Counted from the first letter of the stretch, positions 26,060 to 36,081 are shown. The stretch: 64,000 bases of DNA from Nitrospiraceae bacterium (GCA_020632595.1 JACKFF010000006.1:1-64000), one strand, 5' to 3'. The notes: a model not told the origin generated them from the letters alone. Made by a program: numbers and translations.

Positions 26060-27652
26060 ATGGACAGCCTTCTTAGTAATTTTCAAGCCTTAACCTTAAC
26101 CCAGCGGATCGGCGTGGTCGTCGTCCTGGCTTTAGCCCTGGCGACCATTCCAATGTTGATGGTGGTCGGAAGGGCCCCTGAATTGGTGGTGTTGTTTTCT
26201 CAGCTCAATCCCGATGATACGCGGGCAATTATTCAAGAACTGGGCAAGCAAGGCGCGGTCTATGAGGTGGGTGACGGCGGGAATACGATTAAAGTTCCTG
26301 CCGAACGGGTGCATGAATTGCGACTCCAGCTGGCCTCGTTAGGACTTCCTGAATCGGCTGGGGTGGGATTTGAAATTTTCGATCGAACCGGATTGGGCGT
26401 GACGCCTTTTACGCAACAAATGAATTACCGGCGGGCGCTTCAAGGAGAACTGGCGCGGACCATCTCGCAATTATCCCAAGTTGAGCGGGTACGCGTGCAT
26501 CTGGTGATGCCCGAGAAGCGCCTGTTTGCGACGGAACAAAAACCAGCCCAGGCTGCAGTCGTGCTAACGCTCAAGCGTGGGGCTCCTCTTGGCGGCACAC
26601 AGGTTCAGGGGATCGTGCATTTAGTGGCCAGTAGCGTCGAGGGATTAGAGCCCGGCCAGGTGACGGTCGTGGACAATCACGGTCAGGTGCTCAGTCAAAA
26701 CTCTGCGGATAGTGATGCCCAACTGACGGCTTCTCAAATTGAAACTCAACGACGGGTAGAACGGGATCTGGAGCAACGGGTGCAGACGATGTTGGATCAG
26801 GTCTTGGGCCGGGACAAGTCTGTGATTCGGGTCACTGCGCCGTTGGAATTCCGGCAGGTCGAAATCACCGAAGAAAGCTTTGACCCCAATAGCCAGGTGG
26901 TACGAAGTGAAAACCGGAGTCAGGAGAAGGTGCTGGAATCCGGTTCGACCCACGGGGGACCGGGTGTTCCGGGTGTCAGGAGCAATGTCCCCAGTGAACT
27001 CAAGGCAGGAAACGGAACAGAACAAAAAGAAGCCAAACGAAAAAATGAAACCTTGAATTATGAAGTCAATCGTAAAGTGAGCAAAATCATTGAACCGACC
27101 GGGGCGATTAAGCGGTTAAGTGTGGCGGTCTTAGTGGATGGGACCTATGAAACGGCTCAGGGAGCTGATGGACAGGCGACTGGGGATACCTCGGAAAAGA
27201 AATATGTGCCACGGCCTGAACAGGAAATCCAGAATCTGGTCCAAATTGTGAAAAAAGCGGTCGGATTCTCCGAGGAACGCGGGGATCAAATTGAAGTCAT
27301 CAATGTGCCGTTTGAATCTCCCGCCGTCCTTGAAGGTGAAGAAAGTTTCACGGCGGGTGTGCAATCCTTCCTGGCCGCGTGGGGTGGTTTTCTGAAGCCC
27401 GTCCTCTTTTTCTTCCTGGGAGTGATGGTGCTGTGGTTCGTGGTTCGACCGATGGCGCTGAATCTCACCAAGCCCACCGCGGCAGCGGTGGTCCTGCCGC
27501 AGAAAGGGTTGCCGGCCACGGTGACCGAGTATGAAGCCGAAATTTCCGAAACCCCTCAGGAACAAGCCATTAAGCTGGCTGCAGATAATCCGGCCTCCGC
27601 CGCGCAAGTGATTCGAACCTGGATTAAAGAAGAACAAGGGGAAAAAGTTTAA
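26060..27652 (+). CDS. fliF: Flagellar MS-ring protein FliF
   Basis: 530 residues with two membrane helices, one near residues 15-37 (IGVVVVLALALATIPMLMVVG) and one near 445-465 (LFFFLGVMVLWFVVRP). The ring-building motif domains lie between them (VLFSQLNPDDTRAIIQEL, GVGFEIFDRTGLGVTPF, RRALQGELARTISQL). The cytoplasmic tail (AIKLAADNPASAAQVIRTWI) binds FliG. Length is normal for FliF. A 150-base gap precedes it without an evident promoter, so it is probably read from the flgB promoter. Confidence 0.95.
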   Translation: MDSLLSNFQALTLTQRIGVVVVLALALATIPMLMVVGRAPELVVLFSQLNPDDTRAIIQELGKQGAVYEVGDGGNTIKVPAERVHELRLQLASLGLPESAGVGFEIFDRTGLGVTPFTQQMNYRRALQGELARTISQLSQVERVRVHLVMPEKRLFATEQKPAQAAVVLTLKRGAPLGGTQVQGIVHLVASSVEGLEPGQVTVVDNHGQVLSQNSADSDAQLTASQIETQRRVERDLEQRVQTMLDQVLGRDKSVIRVTAPLEFRQVEITEESFDPNSQVVRSENRSQEKVLESGSTHGGPGVPGVRSNVPSELKAGNGTEQKEAKRKNETLNYEVNRKVSKIIEPTGAIKRLSVAVLVDGTYETAQGADGQATGDTSEKKYVPRPEQEIQNLVQIVKKAVGFSEERGDQIEVINVPFESPAVLEGEESFTAGVQSFLAAWGGFLKPVLFFFLGVMVLWFVVRPMALNLTKPTAAAVVLPQKGLPATVTEYEAEISETPQEQAIKLAADNPASAAQVIRTWIKEEQGEKV

Positions 27653-27655
27653 TCC

Positions 27656-28651
27656 GTGAATAGTCAATTATCCGGATATGAGAAAGCGGCGATTTTGTTG
27701 CTTGCTATTGGGGAGAGTGCCGCGGTGGAAGTCTTGAAAGTCCTCGATCAAAAGGACATCCGGCAAATCGGCGCCTATTTGGGAGCGTTGGTCAATGTGG
27801 GGCAGGATGAACATCGATTGGTGTTAAAAGAATTCCGGGAATTGGCCGGAACATCCGGTCTGTCGGTGGAAGGCAAAACCTATCTTTCAAAAATCCTCAA
27901 TGCGGCACTGGGTAAAGATAAAGCCCGGCGTATTTTGAGTTCCCTGAATACGTCGGAGAATGCCGGATTTGAAACCTTGAAATCCCTCGATGCAGCATCG
28001 ATTGCGAACTTGTTGGCCATTGAACATCCTCAAACAGGCGCCTTGATTCTAGCCAATTTAGAATCTGATCACGCGGCTCAGATTTTGTCATTGCTCCCCG
28101 CAAATAAACGGGATGCCATCGTCTACCGGTTAGCCACCACAGAAGAAGTCTCGCCCAATATGTTGGACGAATTAAATTCTGTGCTTCAGGAGGAATTGCG
28201 TCTGGGGTCATCCAAAAATGCGGTGGCCGTGGGCGGGACCGGGCTGGTGGCCGAAATCCTGAATTCCGTGAAACGCAATGTGGAAGGGGAAATCCTGACC
28301 TCCCTGGAAAGCAAAAATCCGGAGATTGCCGAAGAAATCCGTGGGAAGATGTTTGTGTTTGAAGATCTGGAAAATGTCGATGATCGCGGAATGCAGGAAT
28401 TGTTGCGTGAAGTCAGCAAAGAAGAATTATTGCTGGCTCTGAAGCCGATTGATGGCCCACTCCGGGATAAATTCTTTAAGAATATGTCCAGTCGAGCGGC
28501 GGAATCTCTGAAGGAAGATATGGAGACGCGAGGCCCGGTCAAGCTGAGTGATGTGGAAACCGCTCAGCAGAACATTATTAAAACCGTTCAGCGCCTGGCC
28601 GGTGAAGGCCGCGTAGCCTTGGGAGGAAAGGGTGAGGAGCAAATGGTCTAA
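27656..28651 (+). CDS. fliG: Flagellar motor switch protein FliG
   Basis: 331 residues beginning at GTG four bases after the fliF stop. N-terminal FliF-binding region (YEKAAILLLAIGE), central ARM domain (EHPQTGALILANLESDHAAQILSLLP) and C-terminal torque domain (MFVFEDLENVDDRGMQELLREV, DKFFKNMSSRAAESLKEDMET) are all recognisable. Charged residues in the last domain should contact the stator. It ends overlapping fliH by 20 bases. Confidence 0.95.
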   Translation: MNSQLSGYEKAAILLLAIGESAAVEVLKVLDQKDIRQIGAYLGALVNVGQDEHRLVLKEFRELAGTSGLSVEGKTYLSKILNAALGKDKARRILSSLNTSENAGFETLKSLDAASIANLLAIEHPQTGALILANLESDHAAQILSLLPANKRDAIVYRLATTEEVSPNMLDELNSVLQEELRLGSSKNAVAVGGTGLVAEILNSVKRNVEGEILTSLESKNPEIAEEIRGKMFVFEDLENVDDRGMQELLREVSKEELLLALKPIDGPLRDKFFKNMSSRAAESLKEDMETRGPVKLSDVETAQQNIIKTVQRLAGEGRVALGGKGEEQMV

Positions 28652-29270
28652 GGTGCGTTCGCTTATGGAACAGGATGACACAGTCAAGCGTTTTCAGATG
28701 GTGGAATTAGTCCACAAAAGTGCGAAGCAGCGGGCCGAGGAGGCTCAACCTCATGATTGCAGGGAACTCCAACAAGCTGCCTTTGAGCGGGGACGCCAGG
28801 CCGGAATCGCCGAGGGGCGTGCCCAGTGCCATGCCCAAGTGGAGGAGGAGATCAAAAAGACCCTTCGATTAGCCAATCAAATTGGTCGGGCTCGGGTAAT
28901 CGCGTTAGAAGAACAGGAACGGGATATTGTGGAGGTCGCGCTGGCGATTAGCAAAAAAATTCTGCTACGGGAATGTGAGAACGATAAAGAGCTCGTGGTT
29001 CGACAAGTGCGTCAGGTGCTTGGACTGCTTCACGACAAAACGTTAGTGACGCTGAAAGTCCATCCGCAAGACTTCAAAATCCTAGAGCCCCTTCAACACA
29101 CATTACGACCGGAGTGGGCCGATGGCGATCATCTGGCACTTGAAGCCTTTGATGACGTCGACCCGGGTGGATGCCTGGTTGAGCAGGCCGGCCTTTTGTT
29201 CGATGCCAGGCTGACTCAACAACTGGCACTTTTAGCCAGCGAATTCGGATTGGAAGCCCCCCGGTTATGA
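28632..29270 (+). CDS. fliH: Flagellar assembly protein FliH
   Basis: 212 residues with a coiled, glutamate/arginine-rich N-terminal half including FERGRQAGIAEGRAQCHAQVEEEI, the GxxxG-type helix of FliH, and a C-terminal domain that binds FliI. FliH regulates the export ATPase. GTG 28632 has GGAGG five bases upstream and lies inside the fliG 3' end; the stop overlaps the fliI ATG (ATGA), indicating coupling. Confidence 0.88.
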   Translation: MRSKWSKVRSLMEQDDTVKRFQMVELVHKSAKQRAEEAQPHDCRELQQAAFERGRQAGIAEGRAQCHAQVEEEIKKTLRLANQIGRARVIALEEQERDIVEVALAISKKILLRECENDKELVVRQVRQVLGLLHDKTLVTLKVHPQDFKILEPLQHTLRPEWADGDHLALEAFDDVDPGGCLVEQAGLLFDARLTQQLALLASEFGLEAPRL

Positions 29271-30610
29271 GTCTCTCCACGATTCAACAACGGTTGGACG
29301 ACATTGTTCCGGTGACGATTACCGGACGCGTCGTCAAAGCCGTGGGGCTGACTCTGGAAGGCACCGGCTTGGGAGCTTCGGTCGGTCAACGATGCCATAT
29401 CTTCAGTAAGCGAGGGCAGTCGATGGTGGAGGGAGAAGTCATCGGGTTTCGGGAGCAACGTGTGGTGGTCATGCCGTTCGGAGCTGTACGCGGCATCGCC
29501 GCCGGAAACCTCATTCGCTACGATCCGACCTCTTCACGATTATTGGTCGGGCCTCAAATGTTGGGTCGAGTCGTGGATGGACTCGGGGAGCCGTTGGATG
29601 GAAAAGGGCCGCTGTCCCGTAGCCGCCGCTATGCTCTCTATGCGCCCGCTCCGGCGCCCATGCTCCGGGAGCGCATTACCATGCCCATGGATTTGGGCGT
29701 ACGAGCTATCAATGCCCTGTTGACTTGCGGGGTCGGGCAAAAACTCGGGATTTTTGCCGGAAGTGGAGTCGGGAAAAGTGTCTTGATGGGAACGATGTGC
29801 CGGCACACATCTGCCGATGTGAATGTGATCGCACTGGTGGGTGAGCGAGGACGGGAAGTCCGGGAATTTCTGGAACGGGATCTGGGCCGGGAAGGGCTCC
29901 GCCGTTCGGTGGTGGTGGTGGCCACCTCGGATCAATCCCCGTTGGTGCGGGTCCGGGCAGCGTTTGTGGCCACCGCCATTGCCGAGTTTTTTCGGGATCA
30001 GGGCAATCAGGTGTTGCTCCTGGTTGATTCCCTAACCCGGTTGGCACATGCGCAACGGGAGGTGGGGCTGGCTGCCGGAGAACCGCCAACCACCAAAGGG
30101 TATCCGCCGTCTGTCTTTACGCTCTTTCCTCAAGTCTTAGAGCGGGTGGGGCCGGTGGGAACGGGATCCATAACCGGTCTGTATACGGTGCTTGTTGACG
30201 GTGACGATTTAAACGATCCCATTGCCGATTCTATCCGGTCTATTTTGGACGGACACATTGTGTTGACACGACGGTTGGCGATGCAAGGACACTTTCCCGC
30301 GATTGATGTCCTGCAAAGTGTGAGTCGGGTGATGTCGGATATCGCATCGACCACCCATCAGGATGCTGCCAGATTTCTGGTGCAGATGATGGCCGAATAC
30401 CGGAATGCGGAAGACCTCATCAATTTGGGGGCGTATCAATTAGGGACGAATCCTCGACTCGATGCGGCGATCCACATGAAAGGGCCGATCGATGCTTTTC
30501 TCAGACAGCAACGCGAGGAAGGGGTGGGTATACCGGCAAGCTGCGAGGGTCTCGAATCGTTGGCACAACAGGGCCGGCGTCTTCTTGAAAGAAAGGGGAA
30601 AACCGTATGA
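29267..30610 (+). CDS. fliI: Flagellum-specific export ATPase FliI
   Basis: 447 residues with the F1-beta-like ATPase core: Walker A GSGVGKS near 167-173, LVGERGREVREF, the Walker B VLLLVDSLTRLAHAQREV, and FTLFPQVLERVG. It powers export-substrate unfolding at the membrane gate. Coupled to fliH in front and fliJ behind by ATGA overlaps. Confidence 0.96.
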   Translation: MSLSTIQQRLDDIVPVTITGRVVKAVGLTLEGTGLGASVGQRCHIFSKRGQSMVEGEVIGFREQRVVVMPFGAVRGIAAGNLIRYDPTSSRLLVGPQMLGRVVDGLGEPLDGKGPLSRSRRYALYAPAPAPMLRERITMPMDLGVRAINALLTCGVGQKLGIFAGSGVGKSVLMGTMCRHTSADVNVIALVGERGREVREFLERDLGREGLRRSVVVVATSDQSPLVRVRAAFVATAIAEFFRDQGNQVLLLVDSLTRLAHAQREVGLAAGEPPTTKGYPPSVFTLFPQVLERVGPVGTGSITGLYTVLVDGDDLNDPIADSIRSILDGHIVLTRRLAMQGHFPAIDVLQSVSRVMSDIASTTHQDAARFLVQMMAEYRNAEDLINLGAYQLGTNPRLDAAIHMKGPIDAFLRQQREEGVGIPASCEGLESLAQQGRRLLERKGKTV

Positions 30611-31053
30611 ATTGGACGACACTGCTCCGATTTCGAAAGCAAGTGGAAGACCTCGCCCGCGAAGAAGTGGTCTTGGCGGAGTGGGGAAAAAGTCAGATCG
30701 TCTCAAAACGGGATGACCTTATGCTTGAAATGGAAGTGGTGGCCACTGAATTGGACCAGCGCATACGAGAGGGTATCGACAATATGATTGCTGAGCAACG
30801 CTATCAGTGGCTGGATCAAATCAGTACGGCCATCGAACAACAAAGCCAACAGATTCAGATTGCGGAAGCCAATCTCGTTGATTTACGGGCCACATTAAAA
30901 AAGGCCCATCATGCCAGACGTGTGGTGGAGTTGGTGATCGCCAAGAAGGAGCAAGTGGTTATGCAAAAAGTCGCCACACAGGAACAACAGATGCAGGAAG
31001 ATGTGACGGCTCATGCTTATGCCACTTCGCAACTTGAAGAAATGATCCAATAG
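30607..31053 (+). CDS. fliJ: Flagellar export protein FliJ
   Basis: A 148-residue, almost wholly coiled-coil protein rich in Q, E and K. Low sequence conservation is normal for FliJ; the call rests on size, coil character, the ATGA overlap with fliI and the standard fliH-fliI-fliJ order. FliJ sits in the ATPase ring and helps couple it to FlhA. Confidence 0.82.
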   Translation: MNWTTLLRFRKQVEDLAREEVVLAEWGKSQIVSKRDDLMLEMEVVATELDQRIREGIDNMIAEQRYQWLDQISTAIEQQSQQIQIAEANLVDLRATLKKAHHARRVVELVIAKKEQVVMQKVATQEQQMQEDVTAHAYATSQLEEMIQ

Positions 31054-31190
31054 GGATTGGAAATATGTGGAAAAAAATGCCTGTTCAGCCTATGCATGAT
31101 CTTGACCATCCACCCAACAATGCTGCTTTCAATATGGCTCGGGGTGAAAGTCTGCCGAGGATCGAAAGGAATAAGGAGGGGGCGGGAGCC

Positions 31191-31907
31191 ATGAAGCATC
31201 TTTTAATCTCACACTATACGCCTCACAGCTTCCGTTTCCCGTTTCACGCTTCAGAGGCCCAGGAACGCGGCCGGCGGCAATTTTCAACACTTCTGAATAG
31301 AACAATGTTGCCTAGTCGAACACTCATTGTCTGGTGGGTGTTGGCCATGATCCTGTGGGCCACCACGGTCGGATCCGTTCAAGAAACCCCGGAGGTGGGA
31401 ACAACGGATTCATTTGAAAATCAAGCAGTTGAAAAGCGGTTGAATGAGGAAGCGCCCAGTGCAGAAATTACATTATTGGAACAATTGCAGGCGCGTCTCA
31501 AAGAGGTGGAAGAGAGGGAACGTGGTTTGCAACTACGTGAAGAACGGCTCATGGCACTCCAGCAGGATTTAGAGGCGCTGGCTGCACGACAAACCAAAGA
31601 GGGTAAACGGCTAGAGGGGGAGGCCTCTTCGCTTGCAGAAGAACAACGTCGATATGTGGAACAGGATCCGGCGTTAATTCATTTAATTAAAATCTATGAA
31701 TCCATGGATCCCGAAGAAGCGGCCTTGCGAATCGCAGAAATGCGGGAAGGCTTAGCCCTGGATATTTTGGCCGCCATCAAAGATAAAAAGGCCGCCGGCG
31801 TGTTAGCGGGCGTTGAACCCGTCAAAGCGGCCCGATTATCAGAAGGCCTCAGGCGATATCGAGACATTAAATTGAACCAACGTAAGAACTCCAAGATGCA
31901 GAATTAA
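31191..31907 (+). CDS. MotE-like flagellar protein with MgtE_N-type domain
   Basis: Directly after fliJ. From ATG 31191 the product has 38 residues of unusual composition, then a membrane helix (LIVWWVLAMILW), a long coiled coil (LEQLQARLKEVEERERGLQ) and a C-terminal MgtE_N-like domain (IKIYESMDPEEAALRIAEM, LDILAAIKDKKAAGVLAGVEPVKAARL). This is the layout of MotE/FlbB-type chaperones that stabilise the stator. The first 38 codons coincide with a copy of the intergenic repeat seen elsewhere in this window, so ATG 31305, just before the membrane helix, may be the original start. Ribosome sites do not settle it. Confidence 0.72.
   Translation: MKHLLISHYTPHSFRFPFHASEAQERGRRQFSTLLNRTMLPSRTLIVWWVLAMILWATTVGSVQETPEVGTTDSFENQAVEKRLNEEAPSAEITLLEQLQARLKEVEERERGLQLREERLMALQQDLEALAARQTKEGKRLEGEASSLAEEQRRYVEQDPALIHLIKIYESMDPEEAALRIAEMREGLALDILAAIKDKKAAGVLAGVEPVKAARLSEGLRRYRDIKLNQRKNSKMQN
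31200..31260. repeat. GTGAGG-type degenerate repeat, inside a possible coding start
   Basis: The bases include TCTCACAC, GCCTCACAG and GTTTCACGCTTC in a row, the same heptamer-like units found in the gaps farther right. Here they fall in the 5' part of the MotE-like frame. Confidence 0.4.
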
Positions 31908-31910
31908 ACG

Positions 31911-33491
31911 ATGATGAATGCCGTGCCATTCCTTTTCGGACCTCTGGACAGTCCCCCACATATGACCGGTCAGGCCGGTGGAGTGAGGCTGGATCAGGGG
32001 AAGACTCCGGAAAACCCTTCCAATAATTCGTTCACCAAAATTTTTCGTAGCCAGACGGCCGCGGGCTCTTTACTGAATAGTGTATCCACGACGAGGTCAG
32101 GGGAGGATGGAGGACGAGGGTTGAACCTTGATTGGCTTGTCGGCACTCAGGCTGTATCGGGTGACACCCTCCCGTTCCTGTATCTGGCGAACCTTTTGGA
32201 GAACAATGGGCAAGGGGGACTCGAAGAAGGTGCCGTAGTGGGAAAACCTTCGATTCCCTTGAGGGCAGAAGGCGTAAATGGAAACAGCACAGGGGCTCAG
32301 GTGGAGAGCCAAACGGCGCTGTTCGGACTCTTGCCCGGGGATGGATCTCAGGATGGGTCGGTGGTCAATGCGGTTGTGACGCCCCAGGCATTCCTCCACG
32401 GAAAACCCGGAGGAGAGATAGGACAACCTGCGGTATTCGGCAGTCAGGCAGGCTTGCCCCTCTTGGCGGGCGCCTCTTCAAGTCAGACAGCAGTGGTGGG
32501 GAGCACGCCCGCCGGTCAGAGTGCGGCTCCTCTCGTTACCAAGGTCGATGCGGAACGGGGCCTCCAAAATGCCATGGCAGCGGTTGCTGGGAAGTCGGTA
32601 ACAGAATCTCACGCGAATCAGCTGAATACAGTGGACCGCGCCTTGAGCCCTGTTCAAGATACTGGGCCTCGTTTGCTGCAAATTCCTCCATCACCGATAG
32701 GGCCTCAGCAGGAGTCAGTCAAGCTTGCGAACACTCCAGTCAATCAGGCGTTCCCGGTTCTAGAACCTTTTGAAGAAACGCCCGCAGGTATTGCCGATGC
32801 GGCTCAATTGAGTCAGAACCGATTGAAATATGTGAGCGGGGTTTCGTCCGTTCTGAGTGAATCGCCCGCGAACGGGAAGGAAGTCTTGATCGGGATTCCC
32901 CCAGACCTTCTTGGTGATCCCAATGTGGCATTGTCAGGCGATCGTTCAAGAGATGGTCTTGAGGCAACAGGGAAAGCCGAGGGAGTCGATCCCAATTCCG
33001 GACAGGGGCTCAGTAATGGCCTGGGCAATCCAACCCATTCTCAGTCAGGCTTTCAGCAGTCCTCGTCCTCTTCCTCACCTGGCTCGACTGCACGGATGGC
33101 GGAAGAGCGTGTCCCGGATCTTCCCGGCCCCGCGCTTCAACGCCTCCAAATGGAGGTGCAACTTTCCGAAACCAATCGAGTGCAGATTGAGGTGGGCGTG
33201 CAGCACCGGCAGGTCTATGCCAGCTTGTTAATGGATCAAGCCACTTTGAAAAATCTGGCGATCCAATTTGTTCCACAATTGGAAGAGCAACTGACCCAGG
33301 GCGAGATGGAGTTGCAGGAATTTTCCGCGGAAGTCCGCGATCACCAGAATGGTCAGGAATCAGACACACGTTCGGATGGGGCGGGAACGCAAGCGAGCCA
33401 TCGGGGTATGCCTTCCCTCCGTCAAACACCAGGCTCGCTCTCCCATAGGGCCGGGCGGGCTGAGGAACAGGGATTCCACTTGGTGGCGTAA
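31911..33491 (+). CDS. fliK: Flagellar hook-length control protein FliK-like
   Basis: 526 residues, mostly low-complexity, Gln/Ser/Gly/Pro-rich linker, with a compact C-terminal domain (RLQMEVQLSETNRVQIEVGVQHRQVYASLLM, LKNLAIQFVPQLEEQL). That arrangement and the place before flgD fit FliK, the molecular ruler that switches the export gate from hook to filament substrates. It starts four bases after the MotE-like gene. Confidence 0.75.
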   Translation: MMNAVPFLFGPLDSPPHMTGQAGGVRLDQGKTPENPSNNSFTKIFRSQTAAGSLLNSVSTTRSGEDGGRGLNLDWLVGTQAVSGDTLPFLYLANLLENNGQGGLEEGAVVGKPSIPLRAEGVNGNSTGAQVESQTALFGLLPGDGSQDGSVVNAVVTPQAFLHGKPGGEIGQPAVFGSQAGLPLLAGASSSQTAVVGSTPAGQSAAPLVTKVDAERGLQNAMAAVAGKSVTESHANQLNTVDRALSPVQDTGPRLLQIPPSPIGPQQESVKLANTPVNQAFPVLEPFEETPAGIADAAQLSQNRLKYVSGVSSVLSESPANGKEVLIGIPPDLLGDPNVALSGDRSRDGLEATGKAEGVDPNSGQGLSNGLGNPTHSQSGFQQSSSSSSPGSTARMAEERVPDLPGPALQRLQMEVQLSETNRVQIEVGVQHRQVYASLLMDQATLKNLAIQFVPQLEEQLTQGEMELQEFSAEVRDHQNGQESDTRSDGAGTQASHRGMPSLRQTPGSLSHRAGRAEEQGFHLVA

Positions 33492-33549
33492 AGAAGATGC
33501 CATGATGCCCTCGTGTAAAGAAGGTTGGAAAAAATAGGAGCCTGACATT

Positions 33550-34218
33550 ATGGAAGTTACGCCGACACAATCAGGAACGAATGCCACGGCCACAGGCGGT
33601 GCCAATGTGCAGGCGGCGGTTTCGGCCCTTGGCTCGGATGTCTTTCTTCGCTTGTTAGTCACGCAGTTGCAAAGCCAGGATCCCACCAACCCGGTCCAAA
33701 ATGAGGATTTTGTGGCGCAGTTGGCGCAGTTCACCACCCTGGAGCAGGCTACGAGTACGAATAAACTCCTGGAAAAATTGATCGGCCAGGATACCCAACG
33801 GACACAATTAGATCTGGTGAATTTGATTGGACGGACGGTCGTTACGCAGGGCGATACCATCAGTATTGCCGGGGATGAACAGCCCACGCTGAGCTTTGCC
33901 TTAAGCGGAGAGGCCAGGTCGGTCATCATCAAGGTGTTGGACTCGGACCAGCACGTGGTCCGGACATTGGAGTCCACAGATGTTCAAAAGGCCGGGACCA
34001 ATCAGGTTCAATGGGATGGGTTGAATGATTCGGGGGACCGGGTGCCGGAAGGCGTCTACCAGTTCATTGTGAAGGCCGAAGACGCCAATAAACAGCCTGT
34101 CCCGAATTTCACGTTCGCTCGTGAACGCGTTATGACGATTGCCTTTGGAGCGGAGAGTCCGGTCGTCCTGCAAAGTGGAAAAAGCTTACACACAGAGGAC
34201 ATTCTTTCAATTCTTTGA
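33550..34218 (+). CDS. flgD: Flagellar hook capping protein FlgD
   Basis: 222 residues. The N-terminal block FLRLLVTQLQSQDPTNPVQNEDFVAQLAQFTTLEQ is diagnostic for FlgD, followed by a FlgD-type Ig/Tudor region with NQVQWDGLNDSGDRVPEGVYQF. FlgD caps the growing hook so FlgE can assemble. AGGAG lies upstream of ATG 33550. Confidence 0.95.
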   Translation: MEVTPTQSGTNATATGGANVQAAVSALGSDVFLRLLVTQLQSQDPTNPVQNEDFVAQLAQFTTLEQATSTNKLLEKLIGQDTQRTQLDLVNLIGRTVVTQGDTISIAGDEQPTLSFALSGEARSVIIKVLDSDQHVVRTLESTDVQKAGTNQVQWDGLNDSGDRVPEGVYQFIVKAEDANKQPVPNFTFARERVMTIAFGAESPVVLQSGKSLHTEDILSIL

Positions 34219-34282
34219 AGTGAACGGTGGTAGGGAAAAACAGCATCAGATAGGTCAATCGAGAAACAAGGAGTACACGCCA

Positions 34283-35623
34283 ATGGGAATTACCTCAGCA
34301 TTTTTTGCCGCGACAAGTGGAATTAACGCGACCAGCCGGGCGCTCAGTGAGATTGGGAACAATATCGCTAATGCGCAAACAATCGGCTATAAGAGCCGGT
34401 CGGTCTCGTTTGGTGATCTCTTTGGAGCCACGATAGGCGGTGGAGGGACGAGCACGGCTTTAGTGGAAGGTCGTGGTGTGCGGGTGTTGGGAATCGATCC
34501 GAGCTTTACGCAAGGATCGCTTCAGACAACGTCCAATGCCTTGGACCTGGCCATTGATGGTGACGGATTTTTTCGGGTGAGTGATGCCACCGGAAATATT
34601 TTCTACTCCCGTGCTGGCCAGTTTGATATCGATTCACAAGGAAACCTGGTCAATCCAGCCGGTCTACGGTTACAGGGAGACCAAGCGGATGATACGGGAC
34701 TTCTAACCGGGAGTATTGGCAATTTAACGTTAACCACCAGCACTCAACCAGGGGTCCAAACATCGGAGATCACGATGTCTGGACGTCTGGCAGCCAATGC
34801 TCCAATCAACGCATACACCACGGCACAGGTTCTCGATCCTCAATCCAATAGTGGGTTGTTTCCAGGAAGTACCTCTGTTCGGGTTTTTGACTCTCAGGGG
34901 ACGGGGCATGACTTAACGGTGTATTTTGCTAAAACAGCTAATAATACTTGGGATTATAATGTGATTGCACCAGACTCGGAGGTGACCGTCCCAGTCGGAG
35001 ATAACAATCCCACTACAGGCAATGCCTTAGTGGCCCAGGGAACTCTGACTTATACCACGGACGGATTTCTGTCATCAGAAAGTGATCCTACGGGGCATGA
35101 CATTACATTTACGGGTGGAGTTGGCGCGCCACAGAGAATCATTTTTGATTTTGGGACCAGTATTACCGAAGGGGGAGCTGGAACAGATGGCCTATTACAA
35201 CAGGGTGAGAGTTTGAATAACAAGGCGTTGATTCTCGACACCCTATCTCAAGACGGGTATGGCCCGGGATCACTTGCGGGAACTTCCATTGGTGAGGATG
35301 GGGTGATCACAGGCCGATTCGATAATGGAACCACCCGGACATTGGGACAGGTTCGACTCACCCGGTTTATTAATCCTGATGGCTTGCAACCGATTGGACG
35401 AAATTTGTTTATTCAATCCGGTGATTCAGGAACACCCTTGGACGGGGTGCCTGGCACGGGGGCATTTGGCAAGGTATCGGCAAGCACGCTTGAAGCATCC
35501 AATGTGGATTTAGGTGAAGAATTAGTCAATATGATTACCATGCAGCGTGGCTTTCAGGCGAATTCACGAATCATCACCACCACCAACGATCTACTTGGAG
35601 AACTGGTGAATCTGGCCCGTTAG
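34283..35623 (+). CDS. flgE: Flagellar hook protein FlgE
   Basis: 446 residues with the axial-protein N-terminus (SAFFAATSGINATSRALSEIGNNIANAQTIGYKSR), SFGDLFGA, the FlgE-type DGDGFFRV and D1/D2 domains, and the C-terminal helix VNMITMQRGFQANSRIITTTNDLL. The frame is open upstream across flgD, but ATG 34283 has AAGGAG and the right N-terminus. It is the last gene before the terminator at 35650. Confidence 0.95.
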   Translation: MGITSAFFAATSGINATSRALSEIGNNIANAQTIGYKSRSVSFGDLFGATIGGGGTSTALVEGRGVRVLGIDPSFTQGSLQTTSNALDLAIDGDGFFRVSDATGNIFYSRAGQFDIDSQGNLVNPAGLRLQGDQADDTGLLTGSIGNLTLTTSTQPGVQTSEITMSGRLAANAPINAYTTAQVLDPQSNSGLFPGSTSVRVFDSQGTGHDLTVYFAKTANNTWDYNVIAPDSEVTVPVGDNNPTTGNALVAQGTLTYTTDGFLSSESDPTGHDITFTGGVGAPQRIIFDFGTSITEGGAGTDGLLQQGESLNNKALILDTLSQDGYGPGSLAGTSIGEDGVITGRFDNGTTRTLGQVRLTRFINPDGLQPIGRNLFIQSGDSGTPLDGVPGTGAFGKVSASTLEASNVDLGEELVNMITMQRGFQANSRIITTTNDLLGELVNLAR

Positions 35624-35649
35624 ATGCTGGCCGAGCAGGTGATTGCTCA

Positions 35650-35686
35650 AGCCCCCAGGCAGGTGTTCCTGCCTGGGGGCTTTTTC
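35650..35686 (+). terminator. Rho-independent terminator after flgE
   Basis: A perfect 14-base-pair stem (AGCCCCCAGGCAGG and its complement) with a TGTT loop is followed by TTTTTC. It ends the flgB-to-flgE transcription unit. Confidence 0.9.
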
Positions 35687-35725
35687 GTTCCTTAGTAGAA
35701 GGTTGAATAATCATGTCTCCTGAAC

Positions 35726-35790
35726 CATGAGGGGTAAGGCGTGAACCGAAAAATTTCGTTTCTTGCTCATGGCTCTTCGCGCTTCACATG
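35726..35790. repeat. GTGAGG-type inverted repeat
   Basis: The left arm holds GAGGGGTAAGGCGTGAACC and the right arm CTCTTCGCGCTTCAC, roughly complementary, with AAAATTT-type bases between. Confidence 0.5.
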
Positions 35791-36081
35791 TTCAGCATCC
35801 ACGAGGAAAGATGCCCGTTGAACAATGTCATTCATGACGGAACAATTCTCGATCCCTGTTTTATTCCTCATGTCTGACCTCCCTCCCTTTACGACTTAGC
35901 GTCTCAGGTTCCCATAGACGGACCTGTCAAAGGTTCCCGCGAATTGCCAGGAAAATGACGAAAAGGAAGGTCTCATGTTGTTGCAGAGCCCAAGAGATGT
36001 CAGGCGCGACTGCGGAGGAAACATATGCAGATTCAGTGTATTCCAGGATTAGCCGCAGCGTGTCTACGTAGAAACGTGGAG

